Below the pieces are notes generated by a model, which saw only the letters and a list, made by a program, of their open reading frames with translations, searched no databases and was not told the origin of the DNA. From Hippopus hippopus (Eukaryota > Mollusca > Bivalvia > Cardiida > Cardiidae): a DNA stretch of 64,000 nt. The position numbers were made by a program, and so were the translations under genes. The DNA lies in contig OX328106.1 in assembly GCA_946811185.2 (NCBI GenBank), positions 8,598,777 to 8,662,776 on the forward strand, written 5' to 3'. Below, piece after piece: positions 21,916 through 33,375 of the stretch (position 1 is the stretch's first letter; each line of letters opens with the position of its first letter).

Positions 21916-23345
21916 AGCTCCACTGGCCAAAGGCCAGCAAGCATAGGTCATGGCCTTGTGTCCATCGTGTGTGGGTCTGTCAATCTGTGCGTACATGTGT
22001 TAACTTTTTTTTTTCGAAAATCTTCTCTGAAACTACCCAGCCAATTTTGACCAAACTTCACAGAAATAATCCTGCCATGGTCCTCTTCAGAATTCATCCC
22101 CCCACTCCCCCCAGAAAAAATAATTGATTCCTTTGATTCAAACTCTGGTTGCCATGGCAACAAAACTGAAAAATATTGAAAATCTTTAAAAATCTTCTTG
22201 TTCCAAACCATTAGGCAAAGGGCTACCAAATGTGGCATGTAGCTTGATCTAATGGACCTCTACAAAGATTCTTCAAATTATAGCCCTGGGGTCAAAATCA
22301 GCCCTGCCCTGTGGGTTACAAATTTTTGAATTGGCGTATGTAGTGAAAACTTTAAAAATCGTCTTGTTCTTAACTATAAGGACTAGAGCTACCAAATTTT
22401 GCATGTTGCTTTATCTAGTGGGGCTCTACCAAGATAGCTCAAATCATAGCCCTTCGGTCAAAGTTGGCCCTGCCATTGCAGTCAAAAATTTTACATGTTC
22501 CTACCTAGTGAAAACTTTATAAATCTTCTCGTTCCTAACCATAAGACCCAGGGCTACCAAATTTTGCATGTATATTTATTTAAGGATAGGGCACCCTAAT
22601 GGGATATGTGTAACATCGCCTTTCATCACCAAAAAAACGTACGGATTCGGCTAAGACTCTGGTAATCCATAATCAATCAGCCAATAGACACTGGTTCCCT
22701 GCATTGATTACGGATTGCCCGAGTATTATTGTTGAAAGGCGATGTTACACAATTCCCATTAGGGTGCCCAATCCTTAATGAACCTCTACCAAGATTGTTC
22801 AAATTATAGCCATAGGGTCATAATTGGCCCCTCCCCAGAAGTCACAACTTTTAAATAGGCTTATTTAGTCAAATCTTTAAAGATCTTCTTGTGCCTGACT
22901 TTGAAATACAGCTGTAATGTTTTGTGAGTATTATCATCTAAAAGTTCTCTTCCAAAATTATTCAAATTAAAGCCCCTGGTGTTAAAACTGACCCCATCCC
23001 ATGGGTCATAAATAATAGCATGTGCTGATAGTGAAAATTCTAAAAATCTTCTTGCTTGTAGCCATAAATCCTAGGGCTACCAAATTTGGATCACTTCTGA
23101 ATTTGTTCAAAATTTGGCCCTGGGATCGAAATTAGCCATGTCTCGGGGGTTTAATATTTTACAGGAGCTTTATATGTACAAGCTTTGAAAATATTTTTAT
23201 TTATACGGACATGGCCTAGACCTGTATTATTTGGCATGTGGCTTTATCTTGTAGACCTCTACCAGTTACCATTGTTATGTTGGTATTTATGGTTTGTACT
23301 TCTTAGCCAGTGGAGGGATACTGGGCCATTATGACCTTCTTGTTT
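21916..23345 (+). mobile_element. Family B element, complete, with a nested TTAA element
   Basis: The 5' end is AGCTCCACTGGCCAAAGGCC, followed by the leader with GGTTGCCATGGCAACAAAA. Monomers with GGGCTACCAAATTTTGCATG and TCAAATTATAGCCCTGGGG follow. The 3' end is AGCCAGTGGAGGGA, then a hairpin GGGCCATTATGACC that has lost some pairing, then TTCTTGTTT. The palindromic element at 22584-22774 interrupts one monomer. Confidence 0.72.
22584..22774. mobile_element. 191 bp TTAA palindromic element inside family B
   Basis: Inverted ends GGATAGGGCACCCTAATGGG and its near-complement extend about 45 bp, to AACATCGCCTTTCA / TGAAAGGCGATGTT. TTAA lies on both sides (22580-22583 and 22775-22778). Removing it and one TTAA restores the family B monomer TTTATNTARTGRACCTCTACC. 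Confidence 0.8.
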
Positions 23346-23708
23346 GCATAATATTATACCCACTTTACTTGTCCCTGAGTTAATACCTTTCCAAAGCAAT
23401 TGGTTTGCAAGCTGTAATAGACAAGTAAAATTGTGGTTATCATTTTATTTCACTCCAAAGGTATGTTCAAATAGTCTGCCTACTTCCCTGAATTGATACA
23501 TAATATTAATTGAAAACAATAAATAAGTTGTCCTGAATTTTAATATAAGAAATGTTGCAGTTATTCTACACTGTTTGATTTTTGAGATTTTGTTTTCTTG
23601 GGCTATATTACATCAAATAAATGTCTACCAAGGTTGTTCAAATTGTAGCTCTTGGGTCATAACTTGTCCTGCTGGCTACTTTGGCTTGAAAAGAATCTGT
23701 GAAACGCA

Positions 23709-23935
23709 CTTTAACTCTAAACCAAATGAGAAGATTTTTGACTGGTCTTAATCCAAAGCAATAGCAGACAAGTCAACATGCTTCAAAATATGGGAATTGT
23801 CTTTTAAAGAGCAGAAGACATAGTCGGAATGGAGAAAATGCTGGTTACCAGCATTTTCTCCTTTTCCCAATATGTTTTCAAATGCCTGATTCCAGAAGGT
23901 CATCAAAACTTTGGATTGTGTGTTAAGGGGTTAAG
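23709..23935. repeat. TTAA foldback MITE, complete
   Basis: The copy runs from TTTAACTCTAAACCAAATG through the perfect core GGAGAAAATGCTGGTTACCA / CCAGCATTTTCTCC to GTGTGTTAAGGGGTTAA. Confidence 0.75.
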
Positions 23936-23939
23936 GGAT

Positions 23940-24600
23940 GAAAGAATAAAAGGGTTTTGATTGGTCCAAAAATAGTCTCAATAATGAGACGCTACATTGA
24001 TATTTTTCATATTTGGACATTTACTGTTCACCGTACCGTCTCAAGTCCATCATAAATTTTCCGGTAGCAAAGATAGAGCGCACTACTGACTTTCTGTTTT
24101 GTCAGTTTAATGTGTATTGCAGCGAAATGCAATTAACTTTCAGTACCAAACGTGACCAAAGACAAATTATTAAACCTTCCATTACCTCAGAGCTTGTAGA
24201 AGTCGTTTATAACATGTAAATCTCGGAAAAGAACTGACGAAATCTATCGTGTGTGGTGGCCATTTTGTGTATTTTCGACAACGTAAATTACTCGCGTAAC
24301 AGATGAAATGAACTGTTTTTTCCTATTTCAGTATGTAAATTGAAAATATTTGTATTTCAAACAAAGGATTATTGAATACGCAAGCAACAGGTATGTTCAA
24401 ATCCTAGTTTTGTGCTCTATTTGTGAAATTATGAGAGTTCAAACTTGCGCACAAAATCTGTGTGGAGCTTTCAACTGATTTTGTCTTTATCGTCCATCTC
24501 TGTACCCAGAGGCGACCAGTCAAAAAGTAACATCGCCTTTGGGGACAGTAATCTATACTAGGTCCAAAAATATCTGGTGCGGCAAAGGGTCATGATTTGT
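23940..24600. other. Unassigned intron segment
   Basis: This is a 660 bp block without recognisable repeats. GATTGGTCCAAAAATA near its left edge and GGTCCAAAAATATCTGG near its right edge hint at a mobile element, but they are direct, not inverted. Short frames here (for example 24013-24219) resemble nothing I know. Confidence 0.35.
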
Positions 24601-24602
24601 CC

Positions 24603-25140
24603 TTGACAAGCAACTCTTTACCAGACAACAAAATTAAAGGTTCATCCAGTTTGGATTTTACAGAATTATTTAATCACTGGCTATAACAGATTTCAAGTTA
24701 ATGTTCAGATGATAGATTTGTCTTTGAAAAGGTCTAAAACAGTGTAGAAAAAAGAGAAAACGCTGGCTATCAGTAATTTTTTTTCCTACAAAGTTTCTGA
24801 AAACCTCCCGTAGGGTCCTTCAATACCTTACCAAACAATCCTTTGTTTTAACGATTGTGAGAATCGACACTTTCAAAACATTGTGGGAAAAGATGAAAAT
24901 ACTGGTAACCAGTATTTTCCCGTTCCCACAAAGCCAAATTCAATTAGGCCGTATTTTATTTGTCATCTACAAATGCCTTCAAAATGGAAAGGCGTAAACT
25001 TCCGTTTGGTAAAGTTACCCTATGAAATACAAATTTGTGTTTTGACCAACATTTATTTTGTTCTGTGCAAATGCTTTTGATTTGGACAAGCCTAAAGTTT
25101 TGTCATTTGGTGAATTTAATTCATTGGTTGCTTGGTAAAG
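24603..25140. repeat. TTAA MITE cluster
   Basis: One copy runs from CTCTTTACCAGACAACAAAA to CCTTCAATACCTTACC. A second copy starts at that junction with AACAATCCTTTGTTTTAACG and has core GATGAAAATACTGGTAACCA. A third right arm follows (GCAAATGCTTTTGATTTGG, CTTGGTAAAGGTTA). Confidence 0.65.
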
Positions 25141-25291
25141 GTTACTCAAGATGAGACGAGACTGGCTGCATGTCTTGGAAACTCTCCAGCTGATTATGTC
25201 TATAGAGAGACATGTATTAATTATGTCTCCACACGCTTGGGCCGACTTAATCCCTTTAGTGACAAAGGTAGGAAAAAAAAGGACTTTCGTG

Positions 25292-25346
25292 GTCAACATA
25301 GATCAAGGTCAGACTGCACAGAATGTGCAGTCTGATCTTTGATCTA
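25292..25346. repeat. GATC-rich short palindrome
   Basis: ATAGATCAAGGTCAGACTGCA faces TGCAGTCTGATCTTTGATCT across AGAATG. A partly decayed second half lies at 25725-25760. Related palindromes occur at 33740, 51788, 55977, 56238 and 60652. Confidence 0.7.
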
Positions 25347-25877
25347 TGCCATCCCCTTATTAAGTCAATACAATTACTACAATAAAGAAAAAAAATTATG
25401 ATATCAGTTTCATTGGATTGTTGTTTTAGTGGTTGAAAGCTGTTGAGTTTACATATTTGGCGCTGAAAGAGTTATGGTGTTTTTGCAGTGTAGATCAAGG
25501 TAAAGGAATTCTTAGGTCAGAATGTTGGATATCTACCCCCAAGTAAATTCAGAGGTAGTCAGGCCAGCCTTGAAATGGCAATACATGTATGTGTACTTTG
25601 AAATTGCAATATACGCACTTTGGTAATTTTATGAAGAGAAAAAATCAGAAAGTTATGTGCTGTTTTAAGATAATTTAATGGGGTAACATGACTATAGAAA
25701 AATAGAGGAGGGGAGAGAGTAGATCAAGATCAGACAGCACAGAAATTGTAATCTGATGTCAAATTATACATGACTTGACTTCGATATTTTGTCTGGAACA
25801 GCCTATAGAGTTCAACATTTAGGTTTTTCTCAGATAGTGGAAATGCATGATTTGATCAATTTATTGTTTGTTGGGGG

Positions 25878-26058
25878 GGTTAACTCATTACCTAATGAGA
25901 AAAATTGTCCAAATTTAAAGCGTTTGCAGATGACATTTTAAATTTTGCTTAAATGATGGAATTTGTCTTTGATAGAGTAGAAAACGTGAGAGAAGGAGAA
26001 AAATACTGGTAACCAGTGGTTATTTGAAACTCCACATTGTGTTATAGGGTTAACCCTT
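25878..26058. repeat. TTAA MITE with damaged core, sharing TTAA with the next copy
   Basis: It begins TTAACTCATTACCTAATGAG. The core is AGAAAAATACTGGTAACCAG. The right arm ends GTTATAGGG-TTAA, which is also the start of the copy at 26053. Confidence 0.62.
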
Positions 26059-27505
26059 TACCACAAAATCCAGAGTTTTAATAACCCGCAGACATAAGGT
26101 AACCAGCATTTTCTCCTTTTTATACCCCCGTCGAAGACGGGACGTATTATGGAATCACCCATGGCGTACGGGTGGGCGGGCGGCGTCCAGTTTTTGTCCG
26201 GACCATAACTTTGTCACCTCCAGTCTGATTGACTTGAAACTTGGCAGTTGTGTTTGTTGCAATAATATGGAGTGCAGTGCGAAAGAATCATAACTCTACC
26301 TCGTGCTGTCTTTGAGTTATTTCCCTTTGATCGTCATTTTTACAGCATTTTCTGCTTGTCCGGAGCATAACTTTGTCATCTCCGGTCCAATTGACTTGAA
26401 ACTTAGCATTTGTGTTTGTTGCAATAATACGGAGTGCAGTGCGAAAGAACCATAACTCTATCTCGTGCTGTCTGAGTTATTTCCCTTTGATTGTCATTTT
26501 TACAGCATTGTCTGCTTGTCCGGAATATAACTTTGTCATCTCTAGTCTGAACATCTTCAAATTTGGTATGCATGATTGTTGAAAAATTATGGAGTGCAGT
26601 GCACAAGAATCATAATTCTTTCTAGCATGAATTTTGAGTTATTCCCCCTTTGATCTTCATTTTTATAGCATTTCTTACTTGTCCGGAGCATAATTTTGTC
26701 ATCTTAAGTAGGAATGACTTGAAATATGGTATGCCTATTTGTTGCAATATTTGGAAATGCAGTGCGCAAGAATTGTAACTCTACCTCATTCTGTCTTTGA
26801 GTTATTTCCCTTTGATCATCATTTTTACAGCATTTAGTGCTTGTCCGGAATATAACTTAGTCATCTCAAGTCAGAATAACTTCAAACTTGGTATGCATGT
26901 TTGTTGCAATATTACAGAGTACAGTGTGCAAGAACGATAACTCTATCTAGCGCGGATTTTGAGTAATTCCACTTTGATCTTCATTTTTACAGTATTTCTT
27001 GCTTGTCCAGAATGGAACTTTGTCACCTCAAGTCAAATTGACTTGAGACTTGGTAAACATGTTTGTTGCAGTTATGAAAAGTGCAATGCATTGGAGCCGT
27101 AACCTTACCTAATGCCCTTTTGGAATTATTCCTTAATTCATTATTTTTTTTTACAGCTTTTCATGCTTCTCTACAATATAACTTTGTCTTTTCATGTTGG
27201 AATGACCTGAAACTTTATATGCATGTTTCCTTAACATTAGAGGAGACATTCATGCCTTTTTCAATCACTTACATGATTTCTGCTGCACTACTATTTTCCT
27301 CTACCTGCCCTTTACGATTATTATTCCCCCTCAACAACTGGCGGTGGGACGGGCGTATCTTGCAACAATTTGCCGCTCTTGTTCAACAATGTTTTTCTAT
27401 CCTTCCAGGCTTCCAAATACAAATATCAGTGTTTGATTTATGTTTATTTTGTCGTCTGCAAATGCTTTGAATTTAGAAAAGTCTAAAATTTTGTCGTTTG
27501 GTAAG
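26053..27505. repeat. TTAA MITE split by a second family F element
   Basis: The left half reads TTAACCCTTTACCACAAAAT to AACCAGCATTTTCTCCTTTT (26121). The right half resumes CAACAATGTTTTTCTATCC at 27384 and ends GTTTGGTAAGAGTTGAAG. The MITE lies in the opposite orientation to the one hit by F1, yet the break is at the same place in the core. Confidence 0.8.
26122..27383 (+). mobile_element. Family F tandem-repeat element, second complete copy
   Basis: The 5' end is ATACCCCCGTCGAAGACGG. Monomers and order are as in 8037-9304. The 3' end has GGGACGGGCGTAT, a hairpin in GCAACAATTTGCCGC (one more mismatch than F1), and TCTTGTT. At 1262 bp it is within a few bases of the first copy, so both are full-length descendants of one parent. 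Confidence 0.78.
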
Positions 27506-27525
27506 AGTTGAAGGAGAAAATGTAG

Positions 27526-27710
27526 TCCTTACCCGATGACAAAATTCTAGACTTGTCCAATTTGAAATTTTTTGTAGATAACTCAAATGTAGAAATTTGT
27601 CTTCAAAAGGGTAGAAAATATTGTAGGAAAAATGAGAAAATGCTGGTTTCCAGTGTTTTTCAAAAGCCTCTTTTCCAAAGGGTTGTAATTATATAGCATT
27701 GTTTACTAAC
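27526..27710. repeat. TTAA MITE, partial core deletion
   Basis: The left arm is CCTTACCCGATGACAAAATTC, then GTAGAAAATATTGTAGG. The core is AATGCTGGTTTCCAG, and the right arm runs to CATTGTTTACTAAC. Confidence 0.6.
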
Positions 27711-27764
27711 AGCTGAAATAAAAAGGATAGATTTGATCATTTGAGTCTTGCACTGTGAAAAGGT

Positions 27765-27983
27765 GTTTTAGTGTGTCTACAAAAGGTCCCAACCCATATC
27801 AGCCTGTGCAGTCCCTGCGGTCTCAAATGGGTCAAATCTTTTTGCTGTAAGTAAATTTTCTGCATATCAAAGGAGTATTCAACAGCATGATTCAGCCTGA
27901 TTTTAGAAAATTATGGATCCACAGCTTGCTTGGTATAATGCAGTCCCAGTGCGTATTAAACATAATTTTTCACAGAGAAATTA
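27765..27983. repeat. 'AAGCCCCCTTTT' MITE, interrupted by mariner 2
   Basis: CAGCCTGTGCAGTCC, CTTTTTGCTGTAAG, TATGGATCCACAGCTTGC and TTGGTATAATGCAG correspond to the element at 15965 in reverse. The far end is cut by the mariner that starts at 27986. Confidence 0.55.
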
Positions 27984-28196
27984 TACATGGGGTGATCAGA
28001 AAGATCGTGGACCACCTCGTTATTTTGAAAACTACTACACTTAGGATTACACAAATTTGCATAGATGAGCATGAATTATCTGGTAACTGACTCACGCTTT
28101 CAAATATTATCATATTAAAGTAGGTAAAGCATGACGTCATTTTAATGATGTCATATACTGCATTAGTGGTCCAAAATATCGGACAACGTTTTATTT

Positions 28197-29043
28197 GAGC
28201 CGAGAGTAATCATAAAGTTTTGCGTCAAACTCGGAAAGTATTTATCGGAAATCTAAACCGATTTAGAAACAGTTTAAGGGGACTCTGCACTCAAGGAATC
28301 TGATATTCGTACATGGATCAGACCGGTTTAGACAAGGGTGCGATACTGTTAAAGATACCCCTAAATGTGGCCGTCCATCAACATCAGTTACAGACAAAAT
28401 CATAACGGATGTAGAGCAGCATGTAAAACAAGATCGCCGAGATGCTGTTAGGAAAATAGCTGACACATTTGACATTTCATATATAAGTACTCAAGAGATT
28501 TTGACTGAGAGTCTTGGAATGTGGCGTGTTTGCACAATGTGTGTATCTCAGCAACTGACGCACGAGAAAATGGGGGTTAGGGTTGAAATTTCAGAACGCA
28601 TTAGGTTAGAGAGGTCAAACTTTATTGATCGTATTGTAACATGCGATGAAACATAGGTACACTTTACCGACACTGAGTCTAAACGACAAAGCAGCATATT
28701 GAAACATCCAACATCGCCTTCCGCTAGTAAAGCCAACCTTTCTAAGTCACTTGGTAAAGTTATCTACATCAAGTATTTCTGTTCTCCTGTTTTTGTTCTA
28801 AATCATGTTGTATCGTTACATACTACAGTCAATTCTGAGTTTTATGCCCACATTATTCAAATAAATTTCACGAACACCATACGAAAAACACAGCCAGAAG
28901 TCCTGTGGAGTGACGTCAATTTACACCAAGATAACACCCTAGCTCACAAAGCCACACTTGTACTGGAAACTTTGCAAAAACTAAACAAAGAAACCCTTGC
29001 CAACGCTCCTTATAATTTAGTCCTGACTCCTTGTGACCTCTGA
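28197..29043 (+). pseudogene. mariner transposase remnant with stops and frameshifts
   Basis: The N-terminal part is broken: KFCVKLGKYLSEI ends in a stop, and there is a frameshift near 28323 between SDIRTWIRP and RFRQGCDTVKD. From 28320 one frame runs through GRPSTS, a helix-turn-helix (RKIADTFDISYISTQEI) and TCDET, where the expected Trp codon is TAG (28654-28656). The catalytic residues are all still there: Asp at 28645 (TCDET), Asp at 28930 (HQDN) and Asp at 29035 (LTPCDL). Spacing is 34 residues between the last two, so this is the DD34D class. It is not closely related to the transposase at 19384. Confidence 0.85.
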
Positions 29044-29247
29044 CTTGTTCCTGTTTTGAAAAATTTTCTATGTGGCATACACTACGAGAGTAGAGAGGAG
29101 TTAACCCTCACTACGACCAGGTCCTTCATAGTAATGTCACATGATGCGCTCCCACACGTGCTTCGCGTGTCAAAATCAAGAATGAATACGTGCATAGAAC
29201 TCAAAGGAGGTAACTTTCAAAAATAGTGAACACTCCAAGTTGTTTTT

Positions 29248-32152
29248 AGCTCACCTGAGCACAAAGTGCTCAAGGTGAGCTTTTGTGATCGCCCAATGTC
29301 CGTTGTCCGTCGTCCACAATTTCTTAAAACATCTTCTCCTCCTAAACCACTGGGCCAATCTTGATGAAACTTAGCAGGGATGTTCCTTGGGTGAAGCTCT
29401 ACCAAAGTTGTTCAAGAGATTGAATTCAACCCATAACTCTGGTTGCCATGGCAACCAAAAGGAAAAAAAAATAGCAAAATCTTGGAAAATCTTCTCTTCT
29501 GAAACTTGAAGGCATAGAGCTTTGATATTTAGTATGTAGCATCTCCTAGTGGACCTCTACCAAGTTTGTACATATGATGCCCCTGGGGTCAAAACTGGCC
29601 CCGCCCCGGGGGTCACTAGTTTGAACATAGGAACAAAGAAGGAAAACTTTAAAATTCTTCTTCTCTGAAACTGGAAGGCATAGAGCTTTGATATTTGGCA
29701 TCTAGCATCTCCTAATGGACCTGTACCAAGTTTGTCCATATGATGCCCCTGGGGTCAAAACTGGCCCAGCCCAGGGGTCACAAGTTCGAACATAGGGACA
29801 AAGAAGGAAAACTTTAAAATTCTTCTTCTCTGAAACTGGAAGGCATAGAGCTTTGATATTTGGTATGTAACATCTGCTAGTGGACCTCTACCAACTTTGT
29901 TCATATGATGCCCCTGGGGTTAAACTGGCCCTGCCCCGGGGGTCACAAGTTCGAACATAGGAACGGAAAACATTAAAATTCTTCTTCTGTGAAACTGGAA
30001 GGCTTGGAGCTTTGATATTTGGTATGTAGTGAACCTGTTCTAAGTTTGTGAGCCCACCTGAGCACAACATGTTCAGTGAGTTCAAAATTGGGTCACCTGG
30101 GGTCATAAACTAGGTCACTAGATCAAAATAAAGAAATATCTTGTGGGCACTCTAGAGGCTACATTTATTGCTCAAATGACCTGAAATTTGGTCAGAATGT
30201 TTGTCTTGATAAAATCTCGGATGAGTTTGGATTTGGGTCACCTGGCATCATAAACTAGGTCACTAGGTCAAATCAAAGAAATACCTTTAGGGCACTCTAG
30301 AGGCCATATTTATTGCTCAATTGACTTGAAAATTGGTCAGAATGTTTGTCTTGATAAAATCTCACATGAATCTGAGTTTGGGTCAACTCAGGTCATAAAC
30401 TAGGTCACTAGGTCAAATTGAAGAAATGCCTGTAGGGCACTCTAGAGGCCACATTTATTGTTCAGTTGATTTGAAAATTGGTTAAAATGTTTCTCTTGAT
30501 GAAATCTAAGATGAGTTCAAAATTGGGTCAACTGGGCTCATAATCTAGGTCACTAGGTCAAATTAAAAAATACCTAAAGGGCACTCTAGAGGCCACATTT
30601 CTTGCCCAATTGACTTGAATATTGGTCAGAATATTTGTCTTGATGAAATCTCACATGAATCTGAGTTTGGGTCAACTCAGGTCATAAACTAGGTCACTAG
30701 GTTAAATTAAAGAAATACCTTTAGGGCACTCTAGAGGCCACATTTATTGCTCAATTGACTTGAAAATTGGTCAGAATGTTTGTCTTAATGAAATCTCAGA
30801 TGAGTTTGGATTTGGGTCATCTGGGATCATAAACTAGGTCACTAGGTCAAAGAAATACCTTTAGGGCACTCTAGAGGCCACATTTCTTGCTCAATTGATT
30901 TGAAAATTGCTTAAAATGTTTCTCTTGATGAAATCTAAGATGAGTTCAAAATTGGGTCACCTGGGGTCATAATCTAGGTCACTAGGTCAAATTAAACAAT
31001 ACCTTTAGGGCACTCTAGAGGCCACATTTATTGTTTAATTGATTTGAAAATCGGAAAAAATGTTTCTCTTGATGAAATCTAAGAAGAGTTCAAAATTGGG
31101 TCACCTGGTGTCATAATCTAGGTCACTAGGTCAAATTAAAGAAATACCTTAGGGCACTCTAGAGGCCACATTTTTTGCTCAATCGACTTGAAAATTGGTC
31201 AGAATGTTTGTCTTGATAAAATCTCACATGAATCTGAGTTTGGGTCAACTCAGGTCATAAACTAGGTCACTAGGTTAAATTAAAGAAATACCTTTAGGAC
31301 ACTCTAGAGGCCACATTTATTGCTCAATTGACTTGAAAATTGGTCAGAATGTTTGTCTTGATTAAATCTCACATGAGTTTGAATTTGGGTCAACTGGGCT
31401 CATAAGCTAGGTCACTAGGTCAAATTAAAGAAATACCTTTAGGGCACTCTAGAGGCCACATTTATTGCTCAATTGACTTGAAAATTGGTCAGAATGTTTG
31501 TCTTGATGAAATCTCAGATGAGTTTGGATTTGGGTCATCTGGGATCATAAACTAGGTCACTAGGTCAAATTAAAGAAATACCTTTAGGGCACTCTAGAGG
31601 CCACATTTCTTGCTCAATTGATTTGAAAATTGCTTAAAATGTTTCTCTTGATGAAATCTAAGATGAGTTCAAAATTGGGTCACCTGGGGTCATAATCTAG
31701 GTCACTAGGTCAGATTAAAGAAATACCTTAAGGGCACTCTAGAGGCCACATTTCTTGCTCAATTGACTTGAAAATTGGTCAGAATGTTTGTCGTTATGAA
31801 ATATTGGATGAGTTTGAAATTGGGTCACCTGGGATCATAAACTAGGTCACTAGGTCAAATTAAAGAAATACCTTTAGGGCACTCTAGAGGCCACATTTAT
31901 TTCTCAATTAACTTTAAAACGGTTCAGAATGTTTGTCTTGATAAATATTTTGATGAGTTCTAAATTTGGTCACGTATGGTGATAAAGTAGGTCACTATGT
32001 CAACTTACGGAAATTTCTTGTGGATGCTCAAGATGCAACATTTTAAGCTCAAATGACCTGAGAATTGGTCAGAAATTGAATTTTGCACGTGGAGTGAAAT
32101 TTCGCCTATTGACTCAGGCGAGCGATCCAGGGCCATCATGGCCCTCTTGTTT
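29248..32152 (+). mobile_element. Family A element, largest copy, composite interior
   Basis: The 5' end is AGCTCACCTGAGC with hairpin GAGCACAAAGTGCTC, and a leader with GGTTGCCATGGCAACC follows. Three to four units of about 175 bp come next (GCATAGAGCTTTGATATTTG, GATGCCCCTGGGGTCAAA). At about 30048 an internal second start AGCCCACCTGAGCACA precedes about thirteen units of about 145 bp (GGTCACTAGGTCAAATTAAA, GGCACTCTAGAGGCCACATT). The 3' end is CTCAGGCGAGCGA, hairpin GGGCCATCATGGCCC and TCTTGTTT. It is inserted in the 3' part of mariner 2. Confidence 0.75.
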
Positions 32153-32342
32153 ATAACAATATTCAGATACCGGGACTGGTCCACGTTCTTTCTGATCACC
32201 CCGCGTATGTGGTGATTCAGCACTCCTTTTTATTTCTTTTGTAATCTCAAATGAGCAGTAAATCCTTATCTCAGGATTAATCTTAAAGCGCTCAATTTAT
32301 GTAATCTTTCTGGATTATCCATTACAAAATGTGTGTTGTTGT

Positions 32343-33170
32343 TTAACCCTTCATCAAATGACAAAATTTTAAGGCTTGGTCAGACTGGCTAACGGATATG
32401 TAATGGGGGGGAAACGGACAAAAACATGTAGAATTTGGTTATCCGGTGACAAAATTCATCTCCTCTGCCGCTCGAGGCTCATGCGATCGGTGTGTGGAGC
32501 GAGGAAGCCACACAATAACCGCACGAGTACCGCACATGTAACAGAAAAAAACGCACGTTTAACGGATATGTACAGGATAATAAACGGTCTATCAACGGAT
32601 ATCACCGTACGAGTAAGGGACTTGTACCGGATAAAACGGAAGTGCAACGCATGAGAACCGGACTAAACGTACGATGAACGGAAATGTACCGAACACCAAC
32701 GTACGAGGAACGTACCGGTCACATGACATGCCGAGGGTATAAATTGTCAGATGCATCCAAAGTCTATCATTTGCATGTCTCTGTCCGTTTTGTCCGGTGG
32801 AAAGTTTTGAACATGCTCAAAACTTCCCACCGGACGGAACGGACATCGCCGTACATCGCCGGACAAGTAGCGGATTCACCGGATAAGAAACGGACATAAA
32901 ACGGATACGAACGGACACGAACGGATAAAATGATTTTTTATACGTTACTCGTCTGTTAGCTCGGTGTGACCAAGGCTTTAGAATTGTCCAATTTCAAAGT
33001 AATTGCAGATGGCAATTAAGATCGACTAAAATGAATGGATTTTTCTTTGAAAGGGTAGAAAAGCAATGTGGGAAAAGGACTAAGTGCAGGTTTTCTGCTC
33101 TTCTCAGTTTTCAAAACCTTTTTTTTTCCTTTGATTTGTTTACACTCCAGATTATGTGGTATAGATTTAA
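32343..33170. repeat. TTAA MITE split by the Harbinger-like MITE
   Basis: The left arm is TTTAACCCTTCATCAAATGA to GACAAAATTTTA. The right part resumes TTAGAATTGTCCAATTTCAA at 32978 and runs through core GACTAAGTGCAGG to GATTATGTGGTATAGATTTAA. Rejoined, it reads GACAAAATTTTAGAATTGTCC, the arm consensus. Confidence 0.75.
32372..32977. mobile_element. 606 bp PIF/Harbinger-like MITE with TTA duplication and CGGA-rich interior
   Basis: The ends are AGGCTTGGTCAGACTGGCTA and the complement of AGCCTTGGTCACACCGAGCT. TTA is on both sides (32369-32371 and 32978-32980). A 3 bp TWA duplication is the PIF/Harbinger hallmark. The interior is crowded with ACGGA, CCGGA and CGGACA motifs on the + strand. It also has a 28 bp hairpin at 32783-32844 (GTCCGTTTTGTCCGGTGG and its complement, 6 bp loop). 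Confidence 0.75.
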
Positions 33171-33375
33171 CCCTTTACTATAAAATTTTATGTTTTTATT
33201 ACCTTGAAAAAAAAGGCCTCTGAAACATTGTGGGATTGATAACCAGCATTCTTTTTATTTTCCTACAATGTATTTCATCCTTTCAAAGACAGATTCTATC
33301 AATTAAGCAACCTTTGATTTGTCATCTGTTAATTCGAAGAAGTTGGGTAGAGTGTATCCTTTACCAAACAAACCT
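33165..33375. repeat. TTAA MITE sharing TTAA with the previous copy
   Basis: The copy runs from TTAACCCTTTACTATAAAAT through GAAACATTGTGGGATTGATA and ACCAGCATTC to GAGTGTATCCTTTACC. It ends about 120 bp before the exon at 33495. Pieces of a further copy flank that exon (33362-33440 and 33620-33735). Confidence 0.68.

Larger units (their letters stand above)
27986..32205 (+). mobile_element. Second mariner, dead, split by a family A element
   Basis: Inverted ends CATGGGGTGATCAGAAAG (left) and the complement of CGCGGGGTGATCAGAAAG (right) continue to about 28 bp. TA flanks both sides (27984-27985 and 32206-32207). The mariner body is 27986-29247 plus 32153-32205, about 1.3 kb in total, and the 2.9 kb between is a later family A insertion. 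Confidence 0.85.
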
